From Flavobacteriales bacterium (GTDB lineage Bacteria > Bacteroidota > Bacteroidia > Flavobacteriales > TMED113): DNA of 64,000 nt. The notes beneath the pieces are model-generated. The model saw only the letters and a list, made by a program, of their open reading frames with translations. It was not told where the DNA came from and searched no databases. The stretch is from assembly GCA_002701365.1 (NCBI GenBank), contig NZUK01000025.1, positions 1 to 64,000 of the forward strand, read 5' to 3'. This document shows, piece after piece, positions 9,059-18,987 of the stretch (positions are counted from its first letter, which is position 1; each line of letters starts with the position of its first letter). The position numbers and the translations under genes are program-made.

Positions 9059-11416
9059 ATGAAAAGATATATTTATTTATTACTTGTTTTTATGATAACT
9101 AACAGTTTTGTACTTAGTCAAGTTCAAGATAGAAAGTATTGTGGAACATCTCAACACATGCAGGATATATCAACACCTGAAAAACAACAAATATTAGATC
9201 AATTAGAGCTTTTTACTCAGGAGTTTATAGCCAACATTGATGAAAACAGATTGGGTGGGCCATATATTATCCCAGTTGTTGTACACGTAATTCATAATTA
9301 TGGAGTAGAAAATATTAGCTATGAGCGCATAGATCACGGTATTTATAGAATCAACGAAGATTTTCAGGGTCTAAATGATGACCTTTCAGAAGTAATAGCT
9401 GAATTTGATAGTATTAAAGGTTTTCCAAATTTTGAATTTAGACTAGCAACAAAGGATCCTGATGGTAATTGTACATATGGTGTGACAAAAACCGCTACTG
9501 AATGGACTGAAGGTTCTGGTCCTAAAGTGATGGCTTTAGTGAATTGGGATGATAAGAAATATGTTAACATATATGTTGTTAATTCCTTTGACGATAGTAT
9601 GAGCTCAGCTGCTGCTTATGCTACTAAACCAGGAAATGGAAGTCCAGACTATGGAGATTACATATTTTGTAGATATGATTATTTTGGCGATTGGAGCAAC
9701 GGAAACCCAAATCCAAATAATAATTGGGCACGTCATACACTCCCTCATGAAATGGGGCATTTTTTTAATTTAGATCACCCTTGGGGTGGTAGTAATAGTC
9801 CAGGTGAAGAAGGCAATTGTTCAATTGATGATGGAGTTGTTGATACACCACCTACTCTTGGAACAGACGGAAATCAAGTTGGTTGCCCATTAGATCAAGC
9901 TACGTGTGATGGATCGCTAGATAATGTTCAAAATATTATGGATTACTCAAGTTGTGCACATATGTTTACACAAGGTCAATCTGATAGAATGTTAGCAGCA
10001 GCTAATAGTTTAGCTGGTAACAGATCTTATTTGTGGCAACCTCAAAATTTAATTGATACTGGTACAGATGATGAAAGCCTTATTGATGCATACGCTGATT
10101 GTGCACCAATTCCAGATTTTAAAAGTAATACAGACTTAGGTTGTTCAGGTGCGGTGATTCAGTTTGAAAACTACACGTATAATTATAGAAATACAGCGAT
10201 TAATTATGAATGGACTTTTGAAGGAGGATCACCATCTACTTCCAATCTAGAAGAGCCAGCAAACATCACTTATGAAAACCCTGGTACATATTCAGTAACA
10301 CTCAAGGCTTGTAGGGGTTCAAATTGTAACGAAGTCACAGTAAATAACTTTATTACTATTTTATCTCAAACTGATGTAAATCCTGAAGAAGGCGAGGTGG
10401 GATTTTCTCAAGGTTTCGAAGACGCAAACTTTCCAAGTATTAATAATAACGGTGCACTAGAAACTTGGTGGGTAGGTGATGATAAAGGTGAAGAACACTG
10501 GCAAAGATCAGAAATTGTTTCTACTGAAGGTAATTCTTCATTTAGAATAAAAAGTCAAAATTATAGTTATGACAGAGATTCTCATGAGTTTTCAACCCCG
10601 GAATTAAATATGTCTGATTTTGTAACAAATGCATCGGATCCTTTAATGTTATGTTTTGACTATGCTTACGCTCGGAGACTGCCATATAATGCTGTTGACT
10701 ATGACTATGAAACAGGCCTTGTCTCTGATGTATTTTCAATTCATCATGATGAATTATTAATTTCTTATAAGAATTGTGATGCTAATACATGGACTGAGCG
10801 TCCAAGACTTTCAACTAGGCCTGGCTATTCCGGTAGTTTTGCGTCACAACAACAAAATTTAATTACTACGGATAAAATATATTTTAATTCTTTTGCCCCA
10901 GAACCAGATGAGTGGTTACAGCATTGTGTCACAATACAACAATTAGCTGGCGCTCAGGATGCAATGATTAAATTTGAATTTATTGGAACGGGTCAAGGTC
11001 AGGAATCAACATATTTAATTGAAGATTCTAATGGAATTCTAGATGAAATAGAATCTAGTACAATAGGTGGAAATTGGCTTTATATTGACAATATTATGAT
11101 CGGCAATAGTAGTGTTGTTGAAAACTCTGATGAAACGATCGCCAGAGGGGATATTATTCAAGATATTGGCATATCACCCAATCCAGCTTTTATTGATCAA
11201 GCATCAATATCATTTAAATTAGTTGAAGAAAGTAGAGTGACTATATCTATGTCTAATCTTTTAGGTCTGAATATTGGTTCTCAAAATCTAGAATTAGTGA
11301 AAGGTGAGCACAGTTATAAATTATCGGATCTATTTATTGTTCCTAAGAAAGGAGCTTATATTATAATGGTTGAATCTGCTGATTCTACAAGTTCAAAAAT
11401 TATAATAATTCGGTAA
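9059..11416 (+). CDS. Secreted M43 (pappalysin-like) zinc metalloprotease with PKD domain and T9SS sorting tail
   Basis: Signal peptide; IIPVVVHVIHNYG; HEMGHFFNLDHPWG zinc site; CDGSLDNVQNIMDYSSC; PKD YEWTFEGGSPS...NPGTYSVTLKA; C-terminal ISPNP...YIIMVES. Confidence 0.9.
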   Translation: MKRYIYLLLVFMITNSFVLSQVQDRKYCGTSQHMQDISTPEKQQILDQLELFTQEFIANIDENRLGGPYIIPVVVHVIHNYGVENISYERIDHGIYRINEDFQGLNDDLSEVIAEFDSIKGFPNFEFRLATKDPDGNCTYGVTKTATEWTEGSGPKVMALVNWDDKKYVNIYVVNSFDDSMSSAAAYATKPGNGSPDYGDYIFCRYDYFGDWSNGNPNPNNNWARHTLPHEMGHFFNLDHPWGGSNSPGEEGNCSIDDGVVDTPPTLGTDGNQVGCPLDQATCDGSLDNVQNIMDYSSCAHMFTQGQSDRMLAAANSLAGNRSYLWQPQNLIDTGTDDESLIDAYADCAPIPDFKSNTDLGCSGAVIQFENYTYNYRNTAINYEWTFEGGSPSTSNLEEPANITYENPGTYSVTLKACRGSNCNEVTVNNFITILSQTDVNPEEGEVGFSQGFEDANFPSINNNGALETWWVGDDKGEEHWQRSEIVSTEGNSSFRIKSQNYSYDRDSHEFSTPELNMSDFVTNASDPLMLCFDYAYARRLPYNAVDYDYETGLVSDVFSIHHDELLISYKNCDANTWTERPRLSTRPGYSGSFASQQQNLITTDKIYFNSFAPEPDEWLQHCVTIQQLAGAQDAMIKFEFIGTGQGQESTYLIEDSNGILDEIESSTIGGNWLYIDNIMIGNSSVVENSDETIARGDIIQDIGISPNPAFIDQASISFKLVEESRVTISMSNLLGLNIGSQNLELVKGEHSYKLSDLFIVPKKGAYIIMVESADSTSSKIIIIR

Positions 11417-11441
11417 GAATTAAAAGCATATATTAAACATA

Positions 11442-13808
11442 ATGCAGAAAACACTATTCATATTGTTATTGGCGTTTTCTTGTCAACTTTATTCTCAAAT
11501 TAATAAATGTTCAACTACCCAAATGGTTGAGCAGGAACTTTTGTTAAATCCTGACAAGAAAATAATTTTAGATCAACTAGAATTATTTACAAGTACATTT
11601 ATTGGTAATGTAAATAATCGGAGGTTTTTAGACACTAACTATATTATCCCGGTAGTTGTTCATGTAATTCATGATTATGGTGATGAGCGAATTGGCACCA
11701 GTCAAGTTCAATCAGCTATTCAAGCCATGTGTGATGACTTTAATTTACTCAATGATGATTTTATTAATCAAGATGGTGAACTTGTCCATTCGATAGCTAA
11801 TAACAACGATACAGTCAGTATTCTTGCCCCTAATATAGATTTGAATTCAACTATTAATTGGTTAGTCGAAGATAATGTCTCTGTTCAAAAAAATGATACA
11901 ATATGTGTAATTAGTAGTGGTGGTGAAGATATTTTTATGATAGCAGATGATTTAGGAAATTTGCGATTTTGTGGAGGAATTATTAAGTTATTAATTAGTT
12001 CTCCAAATTCAGTTAATACAGGGGATATTATTGCAAAAATTATTACTACTGAAGCTCGTGGATTTGAAGATATTGCCAGTAATATCGGAATAGAATTTAG
12101 ATTAGCGACTAAAGATCCGGATGGAAATTGTACAACCGGAATTACATATAATCAATCAGAATTCACTTATATAGGAGGCGAGAATGTGAAGGATGATACT
12201 TATTGGGACAATAGTAAGTATTTGAATATATGGACTGTAGCCAGCGTAGCAAGTGGAGCTGCAGCGTATGCATATTATCCTGGTTCTGCACCAACCAATC
12301 ACGAAGGAATTTTGTGTCAACATGATTATTTTGGGACTACAGGTACTTCTAGTAATAGTAATTGGAGAAGACACACAATGTCACATGAAGCAGGTCATTA
12401 TTTTAATTTAGCTCATCCTTGGGGCAGTACAAATGATTCTGGATTAGAAGAAAATTGTGGAAGTGATGATAGTGTAAATGATACTCCCAATACTGTAGGG
12501 GCATCTGGTTGTCTTTCATGGGAATCACAACAATCATGTGGCTCATTAGATAATGTTGCAAATATTATGGACTATACAAATTGTGCCTATATGTTTACAG
12601 AAGGTCAAAAACAAAGAGTTGTAGCGGCATTAAATTCTAATTCTGGATATAGAAATAATTTATGGTCTTCGGACAATTTAGTATTGACGGGAACAAATGA
12701 TGAGCACTACTTATCTGAACCTTATGCAGAATGTATTCCTATACCGGACTTTATGGTAGAGGGTGATGCTATTGGTGCTTTAGGCAATAGTAGTGGTTTT
12801 GAAGTCTCTTTTATGGACATGAGCTATAATGTACCTGCTAGTGACATATCATATGAATGGACATTTCCTGGAGCAACTCCTTCTTTTTCAACAGAAAAAA
12901 ATCCTACAATTACATATACTTCTTCAGGGCAACATGATGTTACACTAAAAGTATATAATGAATATGGTGAATCCCAATTAGTAAAGGAAAAATGTATTAT
13001 TGTATTAGATCAAACATCAGCACCTTTTATGGAAGGTTTTGAAAGTATGGAGTTCCCGTTTAATCCTAGTCCTGAAATTCCAAGTTGGTATATTCTAGAT
13101 AACTATCCATTAGAAACAAATTGGTCTGTTTCGGCAAGTTCTTCATATGAAGGAGATCAATCACTACGTATAAGAAGTAAAAGTTTTACTGCGAGAGAAA
13201 ATATTACAAGACAAGCTATTTATACACCGGAAATTGATTGCAGCCAAATGAGTCATAGCTCTAGTAATCCATTTGGTTTGTTTTTTGATATCGCTTATGC
13301 AAAGAGGTTGCCTTATAATGACGTAAATGGCAAGAGTATTATTTTAGATAAATTAACAATTTCAAGAAAACATGCTAATCAACAATTTATGGTTCGTGCT
13401 ACTTTTGACGTCGAAGATTTACTAGGCACAGATTTAACATATTTTAATTATTATACACCAGAAACTGATCACTGGCATGAAAAGTTTGTAAATCTTGGCT
13501 CTTCTGCAGGACAAGAAAGCGTAATTATTAAATTTGAGTTTTCAGGGAAAGGCTATTTAATTGAGGATACATTAATTATTACTAATAATGGAGGAGATTA
13601 TTTTTCCAATAACATTGGAGGTAATTGGTTATATATTGATAATGTTAGGGTAGGTAATTTAGAAGATATTTGGGCAAGATCTACCGATTCTGAAGTTTTA
13701 TTTGACGATAGAATTTTCGATCTCTATGGTAGAGAACAGATAAATCAAGATTATCTAAAGCCTGGTATATATATAAGAAATAATGGACTATTGTTTATTA
13801 ATAACTAG
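11442..13808 (+). CDS. Secreted M43-type zinc metalloprotease with PKD domain; carries an extra inserted domain
   Basis: HEAGHYFNLAHPWG, IMDYTNCAYMFTEGQ, PKD YEWTFPGATPSF; paralogous to flanking ORFs; about 96-aa insertion at 11769-12056. Confidence 0.88.
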   Translation: MQKTLFILLLAFSCQLYSQINKCSTTQMVEQELLLNPDKKIILDQLELFTSTFIGNVNNRRFLDTNYIIPVVVHVIHDYGDERIGTSQVQSAIQAMCDDFNLLNDDFINQDGELVHSIANNNDTVSILAPNIDLNSTINWLVEDNVSVQKNDTICVISSGGEDIFMIADDLGNLRFCGGIIKLLISSPNSVNTGDIIAKIITTEARGFEDIASNIGIEFRLATKDPDGNCTTGITYNQSEFTYIGGENVKDDTYWDNSKYLNIWTVASVASGAAAYAYYPGSAPTNHEGILCQHDYFGTTGTSSNSNWRRHTMSHEAGHYFNLAHPWGSTNDSGLEENCGSDDSVNDTPNTVGASGCLSWESQQSCGSLDNVANIMDYTNCAYMFTEGQKQRVVAALNSNSGYRNNLWSSDNLVLTGTNDEHYLSEPYAECIPIPDFMVEGDAIGALGNSSGFEVSFMDMSYNVPASDISYEWTFPGATPSFSTEKNPTITYTSSGQHDVTLKVYNEYGESQLVKEKCIIVLDQTSAPFMEGFESMEFPFNPSPEIPSWYILDNYPLETNWSVSASSSYEGDQSLRIRSKSFTARENITRQAIYTPEIDCSQMSHSSSNPFGLFFDIAYAKRLPYNDVNGKSIILDKLTISRKHANQQFMVRATFDVEDLLGTDLTYFNYYTPETDHWHEKFVNLGSSAGQESVIIKFEFSGKGYLIEDTLIITNNGGDYFSNNIGGNWLYIDNVRVGNLEDIWARSTDSEVLFDDRIFDLYGREQINQDYLKPGIYIRNNGLLFINN

Positions 13809-13814
13809 CAAATA

Positions 13815-15767
13815 ATGCAGTATTGGAGATATACTTTTTTGGTTTTTTTAGTGTCACTAAATTTTTTATTTTCTCAACAACTACCAATGTGTGGTACTGA
13901 TTTAGTGATGCAAAGATACTTAAGTAATCATCCCTCTAAAAAGTTAAACCAAAATTTAAATCAGTCTAATTTTCCAATCAATTTAGATACAAAAATTATC
14001 CCTATAGTTTTTCATGTAATACACGATGGCCATCCAATTGGTGAAGATGAAAATATTTCTGTGGAACAGATCGAAGACGTTGTTAGTATTATGAATGCAG
14101 ATTTTAGTGCATCTAATTCAGATTTAGAAAATGTTATAGATGAGTTTGAAAACATCGTTGGAAATGCTAACATAGAATTTAGATTAGCTAAATTAGATCC
14201 AGAGGGGAATTGCACAAGTGGTATTAATAGAATTGCATCAAATATGTCTAATCAGGCTAATGATTGCATTAAAGAATTAATTGCTTGGGATGATGCAAAA
14301 TATGTTAATATATGGGTGGTAGAAGATATTGAAAATTCAATAGGTGCAGCAGCATATACTTATTTACCAGGAACCTTGTGGGGTGATGAAGTTGAAGGTA
14401 TTATTATTAATCATGAATACGTTGGTAGCATAGGTGCATCTAGTAATACACCATACAAAAGACATACTTTAAGTCACGAGTTTGGTCATTATTTTAATTT
14501 ATCTCATACTTGGGGATGGGGTGAAAATGGGGATACTGACAATTGCTTTGCAGATGACGATGTAAGTGATACGCCCAATACGGTTGGTGCATATTCTACT
14601 TGTAATTTATCGCAAGAAACATGTAACAGTTTAGATAATATTCAAAATTTTATGGATTATTCATCTTGCACATGTATGTTTACTATTGGTCAGGCAAATA
14701 GAATGCAAAACTGTTTAAATTCATCAGTTTCTGATCGGAATAATTTGTGGTCAAACGGGAATCTTTGGGAAACAGGCACACATGATAATTATGTTGCTGA
14801 TGCATGTTTGCCAAGTGTCGATTTTTTTACTTCAGAAGTTGATAGAATATGTGCAAATACACAAATATCTTTTATTAATAATAGTTTAAATTTAGATCAG
14901 GAATCAATTTTGTCTTGGACTTTTTTAGGCGCAGACGAAGAGTTTTCAAATCAAGAAAATCCTATAGTTAGTTTTTCTTCTCCCGGGGAATATGACATTA
15001 CATTAAGTGTTTCAAATATTAGTGGCGAAAGTACATTGACAAAAACATATATCATTTATCCTTCGCCCAATACTCTTAATGAAAATTTCCAAAATACACA
15101 GTTCCCCATCAACGCGGAAGAACCCAGTTTATCGTGGTTTATTGATGCGCCTAATGGGGAAGAAAATATAAGCTGGGCGAGAACACCTATTTCTTCAACT
15201 TCTACTACAGGGTCAGTTCGTATTCGAAGTAGGGATTTCAATTGCTATCAATTCCATAATTTATATACTCATACAATGGATTTGAGTAATTATGGCTTAG
15301 GCATAGGAGAGCCCTTAAAATTATTATTTGATCTTGCGTACGGTAAAAGAAATAACCAAACTGATGATTTATTACAAATTTTATACTCAAAAGATTGTGG
15401 TGAAACATGGCAAGTTAGAGCTTCTTGGGATACAGAAGATTTAGTAACAACAAGTGGAGGAAATGTTGGTAATAATTTTATACCAAATAGTCAAGAATGG
15501 ATGGAAAAATCTGTTAATATTCAAGCAGCGGCTGAGCAAAATGATGTGATGATTAAATTTGAATTTAGAGGTGATAGAGGAACTTATTTATATATTGATA
15601 ATGTTAGATTAACAGGGGAATGGATAAATATCAATGAAGACAATAATCTGGCAATCCAAAAACATATAGTTAGGAAAGTAGATTTTCTTGGAAGAGAAAA
15701 TCCAAATAGTAGATTTTATATAAACATTTTTAATGATGGATCCGTTACCAAAAATTATGATTTTTAG
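13815..15767 (+). CDS. Secreted M43-type zinc metalloprotease with PKD domain
   Basis: HEFGHYFNLSHTWG, FMDYSSCTCMFTIGQ; C-terminal KVDFLGREN...FYINIFNDGSVTK. Confidence 0.9.
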   Translation: MQYWRYTFLVFLVSLNFLFSQQLPMCGTDLVMQRYLSNHPSKKLNQNLNQSNFPINLDTKIIPIVFHVIHDGHPIGEDENISVEQIEDVVSIMNADFSASNSDLENVIDEFENIVGNANIEFRLAKLDPEGNCTSGINRIASNMSNQANDCIKELIAWDDAKYVNIWVVEDIENSIGAAAYTYLPGTLWGDEVEGIIINHEYVGSIGASSNTPYKRHTLSHEFGHYFNLSHTWGWGENGDTDNCFADDDVSDTPNTVGAYSTCNLSQETCNSLDNIQNFMDYSSCTCMFTIGQANRMQNCLNSSVSDRNNLWSNGNLWETGTHDNYVADACLPSVDFFTSEVDRICANTQISFINNSLNLDQESILSWTFLGADEEFSNQENPIVSFSSPGEYDITLSVSNISGESTLTKTYIIYPSPNTLNENFQNTQFPINAEEPSLSWFIDAPNGEENISWARTPISSTSTTGSVRIRSRDFNCYQFHNLYTHTMDLSNYGLGIGEPLKLLFDLAYGKRNNQTDDLLQILYSKDCGETWQVRASWDTEDLVTTSGGNVGNNFIPNSQEWMEKSVNIQAAAEQNDVMIKFEFRGDRGTYLYIDNVRLTGEWININEDNNLAIQKHIVRKVDFLGRENPNSRFYINIFNDGSVTKNYDF

Positions 15768-16038
15768 AATTACTATATTATTTATATTGTTGTTATCTTG
15801 TCAGCAAGAACAAGTGGAAAATTCTTCGGAGTGTATCCAATGTTATGATTATCAATATCAACAAATTATAGACGAATCAAGTTATATTACAGTTGTTTTA
15901 GATGCAGGTATTTACTGTTTAGGAGATTATATATTCCAAGTGCAAAATACCAACCAGTTTTTAGAAATTATGAACGATTCATTATTAAATCTTATTACTT
16001 CAAATGGTTATTGCGAATACATCACTAATAATGATTAA
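15757..16038 (+). CDS. Small putative lipoprotein, hypothetical
   Basis: MIFRITILFILLLSCQQ lipobox; CxxC motif (CIQC); ORF track start at 15733. Confidence 0.6.
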   Translation: MIFRITILFILLLSCQQEQVENSSECIQCYDYQYQQIIDESSYITVVLDAGIYCLGDYIFQVQNTNQFLEIMNDSLLNLITSNGYCEYITNND

Positions 16039-16044
16039 TGATTT

Positions 16045-16263
16045 ATGAAACATGTTTTTTTAGCAAATATTAAATTAATTGAATCACCACTTGTAGAGAC
16101 TATTTTAGATGATAATAAAATTAGTTTTTTTATAAAAAATAATTACGATGTTTCTGTTAATTCAGGCTGGGCTTCACCAGGGGTTTCGTTTCAAGAAAAA
16201 ATGTTTTTTGTTGATGAAGATAACTTACTTAAAGCAAAAAAATTATTAAAAAAATATATATAA
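16045..16263 (+). CDS. DUF2007-like small protein
   Basis: 72 aa: MKHVFLANIKLIESPLVETILDDNKI...FFVDEDNLLKAKKLL. Confidence 0.65.
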   Translation: MKHVFLANIKLIESPLVETILDDNKISFFIKNNYDVSVNSGWASPGVSFQEKMFFVDEDNLLKAKKLLKKYI

Positions 16264-16268
16264 TTATT

Positions 16269-16583
16269 ATGATTTTAACAACGACAGATAAAATTCCGAA
16301 CAAGGAAATCAGTGAAATTTTAGGTATATCTAGAGGTAGTACAGTGAGGGCTAAAAATATTGGTCAAGATATTTTTGCTGCTTTTAAGCATCTTGTTGGC
16401 GGAGAAATTTCGGAGTATACTAATCTTCAGGCAGACTCGCGTGAACAGGCTATTCAAAGAATGAAACAAGATGCAATAGATTTAGGTGCGGATGCTATTA
16501 TTAATGTTAGATTAACAACATCAATGGTTATGCAGGGTGCTGCGGAAATTTTAGCTTATGGAACGGCTGTAAAATTAAAATAA
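16269..16583 (+). CDS. YbjQ/UPF0145 family protein
   Basis: ILGISRGSTVRAKNIGQDIFAAFKHLVGGEISEYT...AIQRMKQDAIDLGADAIINVR. Confidence 0.92.
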   Translation: MILTTTDKIPNKEISEILGISRGSTVRAKNIGQDIFAAFKHLVGGEISEYTNLQADSREQAIQRMKQDAIDLGADAIINVRLTTSMVMQGAAEILAYGTAVKLK

Positions 16584-16678
16584 TGTTAATAGGTATTGCT
16601 ATTTTACTATTTATATACTTTGTTTTACATCGAATTCGTGAAAAAAAAAATGAAGATTTTGAAAAAAGGAGTAATTAG
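16583..16678 (+). CDS. Putative 31-aa single-pass membrane protein (small ORF, not in the track)
   Basis: ATG overlaps the ybjQ stop (TAATG): MLIGIAILLFIYFVLHRIREKKNEDFEKRSN-stop; one TM helix plus charged tail. Confidence 0.5.
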   Translation: MLIGIAILLFIYFVLHRIREKKNEDFEKRSN

Positions 16679-17627
16679 ATATTTATTAATTTTGAGCACA
16701 GTTCTGTTAGGAATTTTTTTATCCTTTGGTCAGGATACTATATATTTTCAAAGTGCTAATCCATTTTCTTTCTATGACATTATTACAGATCTAGATAATC
16801 AAGAAAAACAACAAGTATATGGCGTTTTAACTCTCCCAGATGGGTTTAAAAGCACCACCCAGTATCCTGTAATTATTGCTGTTGCCGGTAGTAATGGATG
16901 GTCAGATCATCACCGCGATTATTTAAATATTTATCGTAAAAATGGGATTGCAACTTTTGAATTATGTAGTTTTCAAAGTAGAAGTGTAAAATCTACTGTT
17001 GGATCTCAAACGCAAGTTACAACCGCTATGATGGTATTAGATAGTTATAGGGCATTTGAAATGTTAGCAGATATTAGGATGATTAAAAAGTCCAAAATAG
17101 CTATTACTGGCTGGAGTTTAGGCGGAGGTGTATCATTATTTTCAGCTTGGTCGCCATTAAAAAATGCCATTAATCCAAATATAGTATTTGCAGCCCATCT
17201 TCCCATTTATCCGCCATGTATAGTCACTCCTAGTATTTTAGACTTTGGAGCCTCACCGATTCATATTTTAATAGGAGAGCTTGATAATTGGACCCCATCG
17301 GATGCGTGTGAAGACTTAGTTAATAAGTTAGAAAAAAATACAAATATAGATTTAACAATTTATCCAAATGCTCACCATTCTTTCGATAGGTTGTCACCAT
17401 TAAAAATACAAGAAAAAGGATATATTTTAGAGGATTGTAGATTTGAGATGAATAAAAATGGAGCTGTATTAATGAATTTTTTCAAGATTCCAATGATCAA
17501 CTCTTTTTTACAAAAAATGGGTCTTTTTATTTGCGCAAAACGCGGTCCTACTTACGGTGGAAATTACGAAGCTAGAGAAAAGGCTTTAATTTTTTCTAAA
17601 GAATTTATGCTAAAACACTTGTATTAA
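16650..17627 (+). CDS. Alpha/beta hydrolase (dienelactone hydrolase-like), secreted
   Basis: GWSLGGG nucleophile elbow, IGELDNWTPSDAC, NAHHSFD; signal-like N-terminus from ATG 16650 (track start 16596 likely too early). Confidence 0.85.
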   Translation: MKILKKGVIRYLLILSTVLLGIFLSFGQDTIYFQSANPFSFYDIITDLDNQEKQQVYGVLTLPDGFKSTTQYPVIIAVAGSNGWSDHHRDYLNIYRKNGIATFELCSFQSRSVKSTVGSQTQVTTAMMVLDSYRAFEMLADIRMIKKSKIAITGWSLGGGVSLFSAWSPLKNAINPNIVFAAHLPIYPPCIVTPSILDFGASPIHILIGELDNWTPSDACEDLVNKLEKNTNIDLTIYPNAHHSFDRLSPLKIQEKGYILEDCRFEMNKNGAVLMNFFKIPMINSFLQKMGLFICAKRGPTYGGNYEAREKALIFSKEFMLKHLY

Positions 17628-18094
17628 CAGCTATAGTCTAAAATCTGCTTTCTAGTTAATTTCCCGTTTAACCATTCGTTACTAATTGTAGCATTATATT
17701 TTTTGTAAAATAAAATTGCGGGCTCATTCCAGTCTAAAATCTGCCAATGCATTCCGTTTACCTTTAGATCTTTACCAATTTTAATGGTTGACTCAAATAA
17801 CTTTGCTCCTACACCTTTTCTACGATATTTTTTTTTCACAATAAAATCTTCTAAAAATAGAATTTTACCTTTCCATGTCGAGTATCTTATGAAATAAAAT
17901 GCCATGCCGACAACTTCATCATTTTCTTTAGCAATTAAGAATGAATAATATGGATGAGTTCCAAATCCATCATTTTCCAGTTCTTTTAAAGTTATTTCAA
18001 CTTCATTAAGACTGTTTTCGTAGTCTGCTAATTCTTTAATTAATTCTAGTATACAAGGAAGATCATTTTTTGTGCCTTTTTGAATTTTTAACAT
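17624..18094 (-). CDS. GNAT family N-acetyltransferase
   Basis: VKKKYRRKGVGAKLFESTIKIGKDL...WQILDWNEPAILFYKKYNA. Confidence 0.88.
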   Translation of the reverse strand: MLKIQKGTKNDLPCILELIKELADYENSLNEVEITLKELENDGFGTHPYYSFLIAKENDEVVGMAFYFIRYSTWKGKILFLEDFIVKKKYRRKGVGAKLFESTIKIGKDLKVNGMHWQILDWNEPAILFYKKYNATISNEWLNGKLTRKQILDYSC

Positions 18095-18115
18095 AATTAC
18101 TATATTTATTTACAT

Positions 18116-18946
18116 ATGATTTATTCAAAAATAAAAAAACATTTATCGATTACTTTAAATCGATTAAATCAAACAAGAGTTTTAAAACTGATGAATACTC
18201 AACAACATCCAACTTTAAATAACATAGTAGATGCTTTTTTAGAAACAAAACATGTTTTACATACAGAAAAAGATTTGCAATTGTTTCAAGATTGTGAAAA
18301 TTACAGAACACAACTTTTAACTAATAAAAATTTAATTTCTTATGATGTTTTTGGAAGTAGTTTAAAAAACCCTGTTTATAGTATATGTGAAAAAGCCTCA
18401 TCTAAACCAATTTGGGGACAATTTTTATATAAGCTCATAAAAAATAATAATTCTAAAAATGTTTTAGAAATGGGTACCAACCTAGGTGTTTCAGGATCAT
18501 ATATTTTAAATGCATTGAAAGACACTGCCAACAGTCATTTTATTAGCATGGAAGGCGTTCCTGACTTATGTAATATAGCATCCCAACAATTTAATTCTAT
18601 TAATCCTAAAACTCAACATAGTATTATTCAGGGGTTATATGATAAAACATTTGCCGAATTGTATAAAAAAAAAATAAAATTCAATCTTTGTTTTATTGAC
18701 GGTAATCATCAAAAAGACCCAACCATAGATTATTTTCAAAATTTAAAATCAAGGCTAGATCTGCCGGCCATCATGATATTTGATGACATTAATTGGTCAA
18801 ATGATATGCAAAGTGCTTGGGAAATTATTAAATCAGATCAGGATGTGTGTTATTCTATAGATTTATTCAAGTGGGGGATTATTATAATTGACAATTCTGT
18901 TTCAGATCGCAACATTCATTTTAATTTACATCTTAGTTATAGTTGA
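18116..18946 (+). CDS. Class I SAM-dependent methyltransferase-like
   Basis: NVLEMGTNLGVSGSYIL, FISMEGVPDLCNIA, FCFIDGNHQ-type pattern, MIFDDINWS. Confidence 0.75.
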   Translation: MIYSKIKKHLSITLNRLNQTRVLKLMNTQQHPTLNNIVDAFLETKHVLHTEKDLQLFQDCENYRTQLLTNKNLISYDVFGSSLKNPVYSICEKASSKPIWGQFLYKLIKNNNSKNVLEMGTNLGVSGSYILNALKDTANSHFISMEGVPDLCNIASQQFNSINPKTQHSIIQGLYDKTFAELYKKKIKFNLCFIDGNHQKDPTIDYFQNLKSRLDLPAIMIFDDINWSNDMQSAWEIIKSDQDVCYSIDLFKWGIIIIDNSVSDRNIHFNLHLSYS

Positions 18947-18956
18947 AAGCGCTTTC
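18945..18956. promoter_or_regulatory. Perfect 12-bp palindrome GAAAGCGCTTTC, possible operator
   Basis: Self-complementary; located 32 nt upstream of a TATATTTG element preceding the M16 operon. Confidence 0.3.
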
Positions 18957-18987
18957 TTCTTATTTAAGAATAGTCTTGTATTGTTAT

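Noticed and set aside
11769-12056. A functional lipoylation or biotinylation site in the M43 insertion
   Set aside because: The expected MKM/DKA lysine is missing, and the protein is predicted to be exported.
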